From positions 1 through 64,000 of the forward strand of contig JAWHQI010000327.1 of the NCBI GenBank assembly GCA_033032865.1: a stretch of DNA of 64,000 nucleotides, in the 5' to 3' direction. Positions 35,242 through 45,351 of this stretch are shown piece by piece. The translations under genes were made by a program, and so were the position numbers. The stretch is from Dactylorhiza incarnata (taxonomy: Eukaryota; Streptophyta; Magnoliopsida; Asparagales; Orchidaceae). How positions within the stretch are numbered: position 1 is the first letter of the stretch; every line of letters starts with the position of its first letter. The notes under the pieces were generated by a model. That model saw only the letters and a program-made list of their open reading frames with translations. It was not told the DNA's origin and searched no databases.

Positions 35242-36300
35242 TTGCCCTGTTGTGACTTCCACGAGGAGGAAGGTCACGCAACGGCCACCTGCCCAGAGTT
35301 CTTGGAGGTGAAGGGAGCCACGGCGCCGCGGGAGCAGCGACCAGTGAGGATTGAGGAGGTCCTGCCTCAGGATGAGGAGGACGAGAGGTTTGAAGACCGG
35401 GTCGACGTGGGGACCCGAGGAGGGATCAGAGTGATCCATGGGGGGGGAGGGGGTAGGGATCGAGGCTACCTGGAAGGCAAGCCTCCATACCATCTATCGT
35501 CATAGCGTGGCTTCGACGTCCCTAGCCCTGCCCTCAACAGAGAAGATCTTGTTCACCCAAAAGGACATGCCGGGTCATGAAGACCCGTTCTGCGATGCGC
35601 TGGTCATTTAGACGGCGATCGACAACTTCACCGTCTCCCAGATCCTTGTGGATAACGGGAGCTCGGTCAACGTCATCTTCAAGAAGGCATTTGACGAGAT
35701 GCAAGTGGAGGCACGGAGGGTGTTGGCCTCGGATGGCCCGTTGTTTGGGTTCTCCGGGGAGAGGAAGGAGGTAGAAGGGGGAGTGGGACTCCATGTAGTC
35801 TTGGGGGGGGGGGGGCAGTCCAGGAATTGCAACTTTTTTATAGTGGATGCCCCCAGCAGCTACAACGCTATCTTCAGACGGCTGCTCATCAGTGCGTTCC
35901 GCTGCGTCCCCTCCACCTTCCATCAATGCCTTAAGTTCAACGCGGGAGGATTCCAAGTCCGGATAAGGGGAGATCCGAAGGTGTCCAGGCAGTGCTATGT
36001 AACTGCCGTGAACACCATCTCCTGGGTGGCCGAAGCAGAAGAATGGGATCGGGAGATGGAGGAGCCGGCAAGGCTCGAGGAGGCAGGGAGAAGAAAGGAG
36101 GGGAGGAGAAGGTCAGGACTAGGAGGAAGGGGCGGAAGAGCAGATGGAGGAGGAGAAGGAGAGGAAAGAAGAGGAAGGGGAGGCCCGGGAGGAAGGGGCA
36201 GGAGAATTGATGGAAGTTTGGGAAGGGAGAAAGGAGGAGGAGGCCGAAGCGCTAGCTCACGGCGAGGAGAAAAAAAGATGATTAGGGGGAGTTGTCCCGA
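35242..36300 (+). pseudogene. Tat gag tail (zinc-knuckle-like) and aspartic protease
   Basis: 35242-35505 carries CDFHEEEGHATATCPEF, the CxFHxxxGHxTxxC motif found at the gag-protease boundary of Tat elements. 35648-36313 holds the protease: LVDNGSSVNVIFKKAFDEM has an Asn in the active-site triplet (D-N-G), a variant seen in this lineage. VDAPSSYNAIFRRLLISAF and PSTFHQCLKFNAGGFQVRIR follow. A G13 tract at 35803-35815 sits inside the domain as a run of glycines. A charged Glu/Arg/Gly-rich linker leads to RT. Confidence 0.8.
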
Positions 36301-37330
36301 CTGGAGGCCGTAGATGAGGTTGTGGAGCTCGAGGTCACCACCCGAGCGGGAGTGGTGGAAAAAGTCAAGATCAGCGGGGAGCTCAGCACCGAGGAGCAGA
36401 AGCAAATCGTGGCCTGCGTGCAGGAAAATGTGGATGTCTTCGCCTGGAGCGCGACAGAGATGCCCGGGATCGATGCAGATGTGGCTTGCCATCGCCTCAA
36501 CCTCGATCCCGACACCCGACCCATCCGACAAAAGAAAAGAGCCATTGCTAAAAAGCTGGAAGGGCCCATCCGAGAGGAGGTGGGCAAGCTCCTCCAAGCA
36601 GGGTTTGTATCGGAGATCCAGTATCCCGACTGGGTCTCTAATGTGGTTATGGTAAAGAAGGGGGAGGTAAGTGGAGAATGTGCGTTGACTTTTCTTTACT
36701 TAATAAATCATTCCCCAAGGATTGCTACCCTTGCCCCGAATCGACGCGCTGGTTGACTCGGGCATCGGTTTTTCTGTGATGTCTTTTTTAGATATTTTTT
36801 CAGGTTATCATCAAATCTGAATGCACCCTCCACCCCCCACCCCCCCCACCCCCCACCCCCCCCCCCCCCCCCCCCCAACGTCAAGGATGTCTCTTTCATC
36901 ACGGGGGATGGGTGTTATTGTTACAAAATGATGCGTTTCAGTTTGAAAAATGCAGGGGCTACGTATCAGCGGATGATGGACCGGGATTTTCGAGGGCAAA
37001 AGGGTAGGAACCTAGTGGTCTATGTGGATGACCTCATGGTGAAAAGTCGAGACCTTGAGTCCCACCTCCGTGACCTTGAAAAAACCTTCGGAACATTAAG
37101 AAAATTCAAGATGAAACTCAACCCCCAGAAGTGTGTCTTCGGGGCCGGCCGAGGGAAGTTCCTAGGCCACTTGCTCACCCCAGCAGGAGTGGAGCCTAAT
37201 CCAGACAAAGTCAGGGCCATCATAGAGTTGGGGTCACCAAGGAATGCGAAGGAGGTTCAGCGGCTCACGGGGAAGTTGGTCGGGCTTAGTAGATTCCTCT
37301 CCAAGGCGGGAGAGAAGTGTGCACCTTTCT
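36292..37330 (+). pseudogene. Tat reverse transcriptase with C-rich insertion
   Basis: 36292-36756 reads NVDVFAWSATEMPGIDADVA, LDPDTRPIRQKKRA and EVGKLLQAGFVSEIQYPDW. Frame changes near 36665 and 36728 precede LLNKSFPKDCYP and FLDIFSGYHQI. The frame then runs into a C-rich tract (about 36826-36876) where a conserved stretch should be. It resumes as FITGDGCYCYKMMRFSLKNA, GATYQRMMDRDF and the catalytic VVYVDDLMVKSRD, then KCVFGAGRGKFLGHLLTPAG. The tract and frameshifts inactivate this copy. Confidence 0.9.
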
Positions 37331-37840
37331 TCAAGGTACTGCGGGGGAACCAAAAGTTTGAATGGACCCCTGAGTGTGAAAAGGATTTTCAAGCGTTGAA
37401 GGAACAACTGACCCAAGCTCCATTGCTGCAAGGGCCGAGACAGGGAGAGGACTTGTCCATATACTTGGGGGTAGGACCCGAGGCAGTGAGTTCAGTGCTG
37501 GTCCGAGAAGAAGGCACAAGGCAACTCCCAAGCTACTATGTTAGTCTAGTACTGAGGAAGGCGGAGCTTCGGTACCCCATCCTAGAGAAGTTGGCTTTCG
37601 CCTTGGTGGTGTCAACCTGGAAGCTCCGACCCTATTTCCAAGCCCATCTGATCAAGGTGGTGACCGACCACCACCTTCGCAAAATCATGGAAGGGGTGGA
37701 GCACTCGGGAAGGCTAGTTAAGTGGTCGGTGGAGCTAAGTGAAATCGATATTTCGTATTTGCCCAGGTTGTCCATAAAGGCCCAGGCGGTGGAGGAATTT
37801 TTGGTGGACTATATGACCGAGGTGGAGGAGTCTGAGCCAC
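37331..37840 (+). pseudogene. Tat first RNase H (Gypsy-type)
   Basis: In the open frame 36928-38100, after FEWTPECEKDFQALKEQL, the segment LSIYLGVGPEAVSSVLVREE and LRYPILEKLAFALVVSTWKL reads as the ordinary RNase H. VVTDHHLRKIMEGVEHSGRL and SEIDISYLPRLSIKAQAVEEF end it. The usual Asp at the start of strand 1 is replaced (YLGVGP where YxDAS is normal in other Gypsy elements). Known: in Tat elements the first RNase H is degenerate and a second one supplies activity. Confidence 0.82.
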
Positions 37841-38100
37841 CCTCCTTAGTGTCTTGGAAAATGCTGGTCGACGAGGCCTCAGGAAAACATTCCTTCGGGG
37901 GAGGAGTGATTTTGGTAAGCCCCCAAGGGATAAGGATCGAGCAGACAATCAATATTCACTTCCCCCTCACCAACAACCAGGCCGAGTACGAGTCAGTGAT
38001 AGCAGGCCTGCGGCTGGCCCGGGAGTTAGGAGTGCAAGAGGTGGAGGTCTCGACAGACTCCATGGTGGTGGCTTGCCAGGTTAGGGGGAGTTCGAGATAA
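37841..38100 (+). pseudogene. Tat second (archaeal/plant-like) RNase H
   Basis: KMLVDEASGKHSFGGGVILV, followed by LTNNQAEYESVIAGLRLARE and VEVSTDSMVVACQV, is the second RNase H of Tat elements. It keeps the catalytic Asp, the Glu in AEYE and the Asp in STDS. The frame ends at 38098 because the G run at about 38089-38093 appears one base short; the next frame continues into integrase. Confidence 0.87.
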
Positions 38101-39562
38101 AGGAGCCGACTCTTCAGCGGTACTTGGAAAAGGTCAAGGGGCTCATAGGGCAGTTCCGGACCTTCTCGATCTGTCATGTGCCAAGGGAGGAGAGCGTTGT
38201 GGCGGACCTCCTGGCCAAGTTCGGTCCTAAGGCAGGGGGGACGGTGTCGAATCTCTTCCGTCCATCCATCGAGGAGAGGGAGCTGATGGAGGTGGACCAA
38301 CAGGCATCATGGATGGACCCCTTCATCACCTTCCTGACATCGGGAAAGTTCCCTGAGGGGGATGTGGACAGGCGACGGTTCAGGTATAAGTCCGCATACT
38401 ATTCCTTGTATGCAGGAGGACTATATAGGAAAACGCTCTCGGGGCTCCTAGCCTGTTGTGTAGCGGAGGAGGAAGTCCCGAGGGTCCTGGAAGAAATCCA
38501 CTCGGGAGAGTTTGGCGGCCACTCCTGGAGCCAAACCTTGGAGGGGAGAGTGCTGAGGCAAGGCTACTTTTGGCCTACCCTCAGCAAGGATGCGGCGGAG
38601 TTCGCAAGAAAGTGCTCAAAATGTCAAATGTTCGCTCCTCTCCAGCTCTTGCCAGCCCAAAGACTCTGAACCATCACAGCTCTCTGACCCTTTGTTATAT
38701 GGGGTTTGGACCTGGTGGGTCCATTTCCGCAAGCGAGTGGCCAAAGAAAGTTCATACTAGTGATGATTGACTATTTATCCAAGTGGTTGGAGGTGAAGGC
38801 GCTGGCCAAGGTAACGTCTCATGTAGTTAGAAATTTCATATTAGGTGAGATAATATGCATGCATGGGCTCCCACTAGCCATAGTTACAAACAATGGGCCG
38901 CAGTTTGCCAACGACGAGTTCGTCAGCTTCTGCACCCAGCTCGGCATAGACCTTCGGTTTGCGTCAGTCCACCATCCGAGGAGCAATGGGCACGTGGAGG
39001 CGGCAAACAAAATTATCGTGAACTTACTGAAGAAGAAGGCCGAGAACCTCACGGGGAACTGGGTAGAGCAGTTACCCTCGGTCCTCTGGTCTTGAGGACC
39101 AACCCAAACACGACCACCAGGGAGACTCCGTTCAAGTTCTCCCATGGGTCCGAGGTCATCCTCCCAATAGAGTTCGAAGTAAAATCTCTCAGGGTGGTCG
39201 CCGCTGGCGAAGGGGATGAAGAATGGCTGGTGGAGAATGGGGAAGAGCAAAGGATATCTCTGGACTTGGTGGAAGAGCTCTGGGGCTTAGCCACCGTCGG
39301 GCAAGAGGAAGTCAAGCGGCGGATGGCTCGGTACTTCGACAAGCATATCCGAATAAAACAGTTCGAGAAAGAAGACCTGGTGCTGAAGAAGGTTGACGTG
39401 ACCGAGAGAGGAGCCGTGGTAGGAAAGCTCAATCCCAACTGGGAGGGGCCTTATATTGTAGATGAGGTACTCAGGTCAGGAGGGTACCACCTCCGAGATG
39501 TGGATGGGGTACCCCTCGGCTTGGCCAGGAGCGGGGATGACCTGAAACGATTCTACCCTTAA
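38101..39562 (+). pseudogene. Tat integrase
   Basis: 38124-38669 carries the linker and HHCC-type finger (EIHSGEFGGHSWSQTL, then KCSKCQMF). Two in-frame TGA codons near 38667 and 38693 follow. 38706-39095 has the core: MIDYLSKWLEVKAL with the first Asp, VTNNGPQFANDEF where the usual second Asp is Asn, and NGHVEAANKI with the Glu. A frameshift near 39093 precedes the C-terminal part: RETPFKFSHGSEVILPIEFE, KLNPNWEGPYIVDEVLRSGG and RSGDDLKRFYP. The Asp-to-Asn change would abolish catalysis by itself. Confidence 0.9.
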
Positions 39563-39649
39563 TACTTTTTGTAATTGATTTGTTATATGTTTGAATCGCC
39601 ATATATTGGTTCTAAAGTTTTTTCTAAGTAGGGGTCCTCAAGTGTTTCA

Positions 39650-40680
39650 TGCTGGATTGCCCCGGATGATCCCGCTGTCGGGCTCTCACTAGCCGGTGGG
39701 TCAGGTTGATCTCGCGGAGAGGCTGACAAGGTGATAAATATTCATGCTAGAATGCCCCGGACGATCCCGCTGTCGGGCTCCCACTAGCCGGTGGGTCAGG
39801 TTGATCTCGCGGAGAGGCTGGCAAGGTAACAAGTATTCATACTGGAATGCCCCGGACGATCCCGCTGTCGGGCTCTCACTAGCCGGTGGGTCAGGTTGAT
39901 CTCGCAGAGAGGCTGACAAGGTGACAAGTATTCTTGCTGGAATGCCCAGGACGATCCCGCTGCTGGGCTCTCACTAGCCGGTGGGTCAAGTTGATCTCAC
40001 GGAAAGGCTGGCAATGTAACAAGTATTCATGCAGGAATGCCCCGGACGATCCCGCTGCCGGGATCTCACTAGCTGGTGGGTCAGGTTGATCTCGCGGAGA
40101 GGCTGGCAAGGTAACAAGTATTCATGCTGGAATGCGCCAGACGATCCCGCTGCCGGGCTCTCACTAGTCGGTGGGTCAGGTTGATCTCGCGGAGAGGCTG
40201 TCAAGGTAACAAGTATTTATGTTGGAATGCCCCAGATGATTCCGCTGCCAGACTCTCACTAGCCGGTGGGTCAGGTCAATCTCGCGGAGAGGCTGGCAAG
40301 GTAACAAGTATTCATGCTGGAATGCCCCAGACAATCCCGTTGTCGGGCTCTTACTAGCCGGTGGCCCAGGTTGATCTCGCGGAGAGGCTGTCAAGGTAAC
40401 AAATATTCGTGCTGGAATGCCACGGACGATCCCGCTGCCGAGCTCTCACTAGCTGGTGGGTCAGGTTGATCTCGCGGAGAGGCTGGCAAGGTAACAAGTA
40501 TTCATGCTGGAATGCTCCAGACGATCCCGCTGTCGGGCTCTCACTAGTCGGTGGGTCAGGTTGATCTCGCGGAGAGGCTGTCAAGGTAACAAGTATTTAT
40601 GTTGGAATGCCCCAGATGATTCCGCTGCCAGACTCTCACTAGCCGGTGGGTCAGGTCGATCTCGCGGAGAGGCTGACAAG
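39650..40680 (+). repeat. 95-bp tandem repeat, 11 units, in the 3' part of the Tat element
   Basis: GGAATGCCCCGGACGATCCC recurs every 95 bp (for example AATGCCCC at 39751 and 39846) from about 39650 to 40680. Units vary by a few bases; some share variants two or more units apart (CCAGATGATTCCGCTGCCAG near 40230 and 40610), which suggests block duplication. Open frames of 72-77 codons in it are by-products of the repeat. Confidence 0.95.
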
Positions 40681-40683
40681 CAA

Positions 40684-41445
40684 GTTGTTCATGTTAATGG
40701 GCTTGGTTCGCAAAATCTCTCAAGACAAGGCCTAGACAGGGCGAGCCCCGGGGGTCGCTCGCGGGAAATAAAAAGCAACATCGGATGAAAACGCTTAAGT
40801 CCAACGGGAATAGCGAGGCGGCTGAATACGGTGGTCGCAAGGCTCGTCGTGTCGGGTCCTGGCTCGCAAAAACACTTGGAGAATTCATACACAATGCCTA
40901 AAACTAGCGAGTCATAGAGGTCCGTCGGCGCAGTGGTTAACAAGCAACACTGGTCGCACGCAGGGGCTGGGCGAGCGAGGCAGGGTAATGTCGACCCCGC
41001 TCGCAAGGACCCTCGCTGGTCGAGCCAAAGGCGCGAAGCGGACCACACTTTACTCACGTGCAAAAGCAAACAGGTCTATCTAACGAAGCTTCTACGCGAG
41101 AGAAGCTACACGAACGCCTTATTGGGTAGGCACGAGGCGTAGTAGTGGGACGAAATGAAAGCACGATAAAATGGTGAACCTTATAACCATCACAGATAAG
41201 AAATGTGCGAGCGCGAGCATGGATAGATGCGTAGATGCGAGCATGGTTATAACGTATTAATTCGAAGCAGGGCTAAGCGTATTAGTGCGAGCATAATAAA
41301 AGGCATGGGCGCGAGCAAAAGCCAAATGACATTAGGGATAGAAAAAGATTTCATTTCATTCCTTGAAAGAGTGTCATTACATGTGAAGGCGAACTCGCTA
41401 GGCAAAACAAAAATTTATATTTGAAAAACAAAAATAAAAAAGAGG
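40684..41445. other. Tat 3' region between the tandem repeat and the antisense coding part
   Basis: GC-rich, with GCTCGC/GCGAGC motifs like those in the LTRs. No coding frame is recognised on either strand. On the minus strand it lies downstream of the stop at 41446-41448, so it would be the 3' UTR of the antisense gene. Confidence 0.45.
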
Positions 41446-43429
41446 TCAAGGATGGTCACCGGACAGCTCCTCCTCGCTCCCGCGATCTTCGGGCTCCGGA
41501 ATCGGCGCGAACAAGTCCGGGACGACGTCCTCGACGCTGAACTCTAGGGCATCCGTAGAAATCAGGCCCACCCCTTTGAGGGCATCGAAGACAAGGTTGG
41601 CGACGCCCATGGAATTCTTACGGGTCGCCTCCTTCTCGTCTCGCGATTGGTTGCGAGCCCCAGCTCGCAGAGGGGGCGGGGGGGGGGGGGGGGGGGGGGG
41701 GGGGGGAGCACAACTCGGGTCAACTCGCAGACTTGCGCCTTCAGGAATGTGACCTATGATTCCAAGTTGGCGTTCCGCGCGAGGAGCTGACTCGCCGTTT
41801 CAGCATCCTGTAAAATAAGAGATTGAGTTAAGCGAAAGGAAATATGGCGAGCGAGATAGAAGTTGTAAGAATGACATACCATTCCACCTTGGAGGCTGGC
41901 GAGGAGACCTTCCGAGATGGCCTCTTTTCCCTTGAGGCTCGCGATCTCGTCTGAGGCCTCCTTGAGCTCGCGCTGGAGCTCTTTTTAATCCCTTTCTGCG
42001 GTGAGATACCGTCGGTCCACCATGTGGGTGATCTCCATCGACCGGAAGTGGGCTCGCATGGCCTCGTATACGAGCAGCCAGGATCACAGGGCGCCGAAAT
42101 GAGTTGCGTCCTCGCGACCATACAACCCGAAGGCGAGGGAGAATGCCTCGCCTCCCACCTTATCGCTCTCAACCCAGGAGGGGAGGAGCGAAGAGCAGGA
42201 GATCCTGTTGAGGTCAGGATCCCACGCGAGCACCGGCTTGCCGATTGCATCGGGGAGCCTCACGCCTAGGCCGAAGTTTTTGTGGTCGCCTGGCTTGTGC
42301 ACGTTGGGAGCGTCCCTAGGCTCACTGCTCTCCTTGTCAGCCTTTTGACTCGCAGAAGGGGCGAGCGGAGTCTCCGTCTCGCTCAGGTCCACGACCTCTT
42401 TCCCCTTGGTAGTGGAGGGGGTATCCTTGCTCTTTTTCTTTGCTGGGGGCTTCGCCATGAGCTGGCTCGCAGGTGGCGGCCGCTTATTGCCAGAGGCCGA
42501 GCCGAGAGGTTCTCGGCACGCATCGGCGGCCGCTGTGGCGAGAGAGCTGAAGGAGAGGACGACGCTCCTCGCATGCGGGGGGGGGGGGGGGGGGGGGGGG
42601 GGGTGGAGTGGAAGATCTCGCTCTCTTGCAGAGGCAATAAAAGGGTTAGCGAACAGAATCAGAAAAAGTGAAGTGGAGTTTTGCAAGCGCGGGCCGAACC
42701 TTCGCGGACCCGGCAGCAGTGAGTCCACCCTCAGCCGGAGGAAGACGACCTCGAAGTTCTTCCCTTCCATATACTGGTAGAGCCTCGCGTCATCACCTCC
42801 GAGAGAAGCAGGGGGTGGTAGGTTGCATCATCCCATTGGAGGGGGAGAAGGGGATATTGCAGAACGGTTCTTTGACTAAGACATATTTTTGGTGTCAGTA
42901 GTGGGTATTGTTCACTGTCTCGCAGACAGTCACGTGCTGGCTCGCGAAATGGGTTGTCCCATCTTTATAAGCGCGGAAGGAGAAGACCGACGAGCAGGCT
43001 GAACTCAATCTTCTCCTCCCGCAGGTAACAGGCGAACACGACGATGATCACGATCGCGTTTGGGGTCAACTGGCTCGGCAGGATACCATAGTACTTGAGT
43101 ACCCGAGGAATTCACCAAAGAAAGATTAGCACGCTCTTTACGAAGCGAGCAAGAAATGCGAGGGTTGAGTAGAGTACCTGGCGCACTTCCGGCCAGAGAG
43201 GGAGTCGCAACCCATTCTCAAAATGGGCGATGGTGATGACGAGCTCTTCGGTGTACGACTCGTTGATGGCGACAGAGTTCGGCGGGCGGCGAGCCACAAA
43301 CCCCGAAGGGATGTACTTGTCCACCGTAGCAAGGAACTCGTCATCGGTGAGCGAGGCGCAGAAGAAAGGGTGCTCGCGAAAGGCACCAACGCACCTGGCT
43401 CGCCCCTCGGATTCTCCCTCAACAACCAT
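41446..43429 (-). pseudogene. Antisense gene of the Tat element (Transposase_28-like protein)
   Basis: On the minus strand, 43429-43178 encodes MVVEGESEGRARCVGAFREH, then TDDEFLATVDKYIPSGFVAR and FENGLRLPLWPEVRQ. A GT-AG intron is plausible at 43177-43094; joining across it continues YYGILPSQLTPNAIVIIVVF until a stop at 42965-42967. Later pieces (42770-42084 and on to the stop at 41446-41448) hold a Lys/Pro/Ser linker (PPAKKKSKDTPSTTKGKE), NFGLGVRLPDAIGKPVLAWD, a helix-rich ELKEASDEIASLKGKEA region and an acidic tail, EFSVEDVVPDLF. The N-terminal part resembles the plant 'putative gypsy type transposon' family (Transposase_28), of unknown function. Frameshifts and two long G tracts (proline runs when read antisense) show decay. 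Confidence 0.65.
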
Positions 43430-43550
43430 GCTGTTACTAGCGGTGAGCCGGGAGAAGAGCGAGTGCGAGCAGGGATTTGCGAGAGAGCCTGAAAGAAAGA
43501 AGAAAGACTGAGGAATAGTTAATGCGGTGGTTAGAAAGTAAAAGTCATCG

Positions 43551-43560
43551 GCTATTTATT
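43551..43560 (-). promoter_or_regulatory. Possible TATA box of the antisense gene
   Basis: The minus strand reads AATAAATAGC about 120 bp upstream of the ATG at 43429, followed by a pyrimidine-rich leader with TTTCTTTCAG. It suggests transcription independent of the LTR. Confidence 0.45.
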
Positions 43561-43954
43561 GAGATGAAAAGGGAGGGAAGGATTCGAAGCACCGGGGGGG
43601 TGCGGAGAGCGGAACAGCGCGGTGATTTCCCAGCTTCCTGGGGCCTTATCCGCTCCAAGTGGGTTGGCGTGCTGACGAAATCCTCTGACTCGCCATAGGC
43701 GAGCCAAGCTGCAAAAAAGGAAATGTGAATTGTGAAGGCGAGACCATAGCTCGTGAGTCAATAACTAGGCGTTCATATCAAAATAGAAAATAAGCGAAGC
43801 GAGCACAGTTAGTATAACGGTAGAAGTATTCGAAAGCGAAAGAAAAAGCTCGCGAGCGAGCAAGAATATCCTTATTACAAATCAATAAAATGTCCAAAGC
43901 CCCCAAAAGGGGGCGGAAAGCGAGAGCGGGCAACAAACAAAAAGAAAATTGCTC

Positions 43955-45152
43955 AGTAGTTAAGCCATTTCCAACGACCACGACCTCGCACACCCGAGCG
44001 CGGGGGGACTCTTGGGTAGTGGTACTCGCGGACTGACTGGACCTCGCGCTGCATCAGCCGCATATAATCCTCAATTCACGCGAGGTGCACCCCAGGTGAG
44101 GTGACCTCGCCATGAGCGACCTGCTGTACCTCAGCGAGGACGCGCGCATTCGCAACCTCCATGGCGGCAAACCTCTCCTCGTAAGCGGCCATGTTCATCC
44201 GGTCTTGATCGTATAGCTCCCGCAGCATTAGAGTATGCTTCTGAAGTATCTCGGTGACTCGCCTTTTCATCTGCCCCGAGTTGCCGGGATCCCCCAGTAA
44301 ATCTGCGACCTGGCTCGGCGAGGGCGGTGGAGACATCTCCACTTCCCCATGCTCTGATTCGGTGGGTGGGGTCGGGGGAGCACCTGCGAGTGAGAAATTA
44401 GCTTAAGGGGCAGCGAAAGAGACATTCGGAAAAAATTGTTTAACCTGGCAAGATGAGAATGGTACGGGGTCGCGGGCGAGAAGAGTTTGGCTGGCCCTTG
44501 AAGGCAGGGGTAATGGACTTTCCCAAGCCAGGGCGGAGCGCCGCCTCGACCGCGAGTCAGGGGTCGGCAAGTAGCGACCCGCCAGGACTCCGTTGGCCCA
44601 GAGAGCCGAATCCAGGGGTGATGATGTTCGTTTTAGGCCGGGGCGGCGAGCCCACCGGAGTGGGGATTCGCCGCTCCGGGGTCGCGGGAGGAGAATCTGC
44701 ACAAAAGGGGTAACATCGGTTCAGCGATCAAAGAAGAGCAAGAGAAAGTGAGGCGAGTAACTTACCGGGACGCGAGAGTGAGGCTCGCAGGTCAGTGGTC
44801 CTCACGTCAGAGGGGGGTCAGTCCTCCCGAGGGATGAAACCCCGCTGGCGACGACCTGATAAGATTTTCCTCGGCGGGAGGGTCCTGCGAGCAAGGAAGC
44901 AGAGTTAAGCGCTATTTGGAGTATCGAGTCCCTTTTTAGCAGAACCTGCGAGGCGAGCTCGTGGTGGGGAGAGGGAGACAGTGGAGATAACTCATCCTCC
45001 CCGAACGACCGTCGGACGGTTTTAGCCCTCTTAACCTGAGGTGGGGGCGGAGCAGGTTACAGAGAGATCCAGGGGGCGAGCTCGGTAGCTTTGGCCTTCT
45101 GGACCGCATGCGAGGCCTTGAGGCGAGCAAGTATCTCCTCCTTCTTGGACAT
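43955..45152 (-). pseudogene. Second antisense coding region of the Tat element (coiled-coil protein)
   Basis: From ATG 45152 the minus strand reads MSKKEEILARLKASHAVQKA, ending at a stop or a possible GT donor near 45060. Farther on, 44342-44076 encodes MKRRVTEILQKHTLMLRELY, DQDRMNMAAYEERFAAMEVA and NARVLAEVQQVAHGEV, a strongly helical, charged, heptad-like segment. A basic tail GVRGRGRWKWLNY follows near 43960. Pieces between are in different frames and may include introns. No family is recognised with certainty. It may be one gene with 41446-43429 or a separate unit. Confidence 0.45.
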
Positions 45153-45225
45153 CTCGCAGAAAACAGTAGCAAACAGCGAAGGGAGTGAGAGGGAGGAAAA
45201 ATTTCATGCACCGGCCAGAAGGAAT

Positions 45226-45236
45226 GATATTTATAG
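45226..45236 (-). promoter_or_regulatory. TATA box upstream of the antisense coding region
   Basis: The minus strand reads CTATAAATATC, 74 bp before the ATG at 45152 with a CT-rich leader between. It lies between the coding part and the 3' LTR and points away from the LTR. Confidence 0.6.
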
Positions 45237-45335
45237 CAGTGGGCATGGGTCCCACCAAAAGATTCTCATCACGTCATCAAGGGGATGACGAACACCAGGG
45301 GTTGGACATTTCTTCGCAAGCCTAAGGTAGCCTCA

Positions 45336-45350
45336 CGAAGAGCGGAGATT
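45336..45350 (+). other. Polypurine tract of the first Tat element
   Basis: CGAAGAGCGGAGATT directly before the 3' LTR start at 45352. Confidence 0.65.
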
Positions 45351-45351
45351 G

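Noticed and set aside
36708..36999. Gly-rich minus-strand frames opposite the C-rich tract in RT
   Set aside because: They are translations of a homopolymer antisense to a clear RT domain.
39650..40680. Regular direct repeats resembling a CRISPR-like array
   Set aside because: The 95-bp units are contiguous without unique spacers, the DNA is plant, and the array lies in the 3' part of a Tat element.
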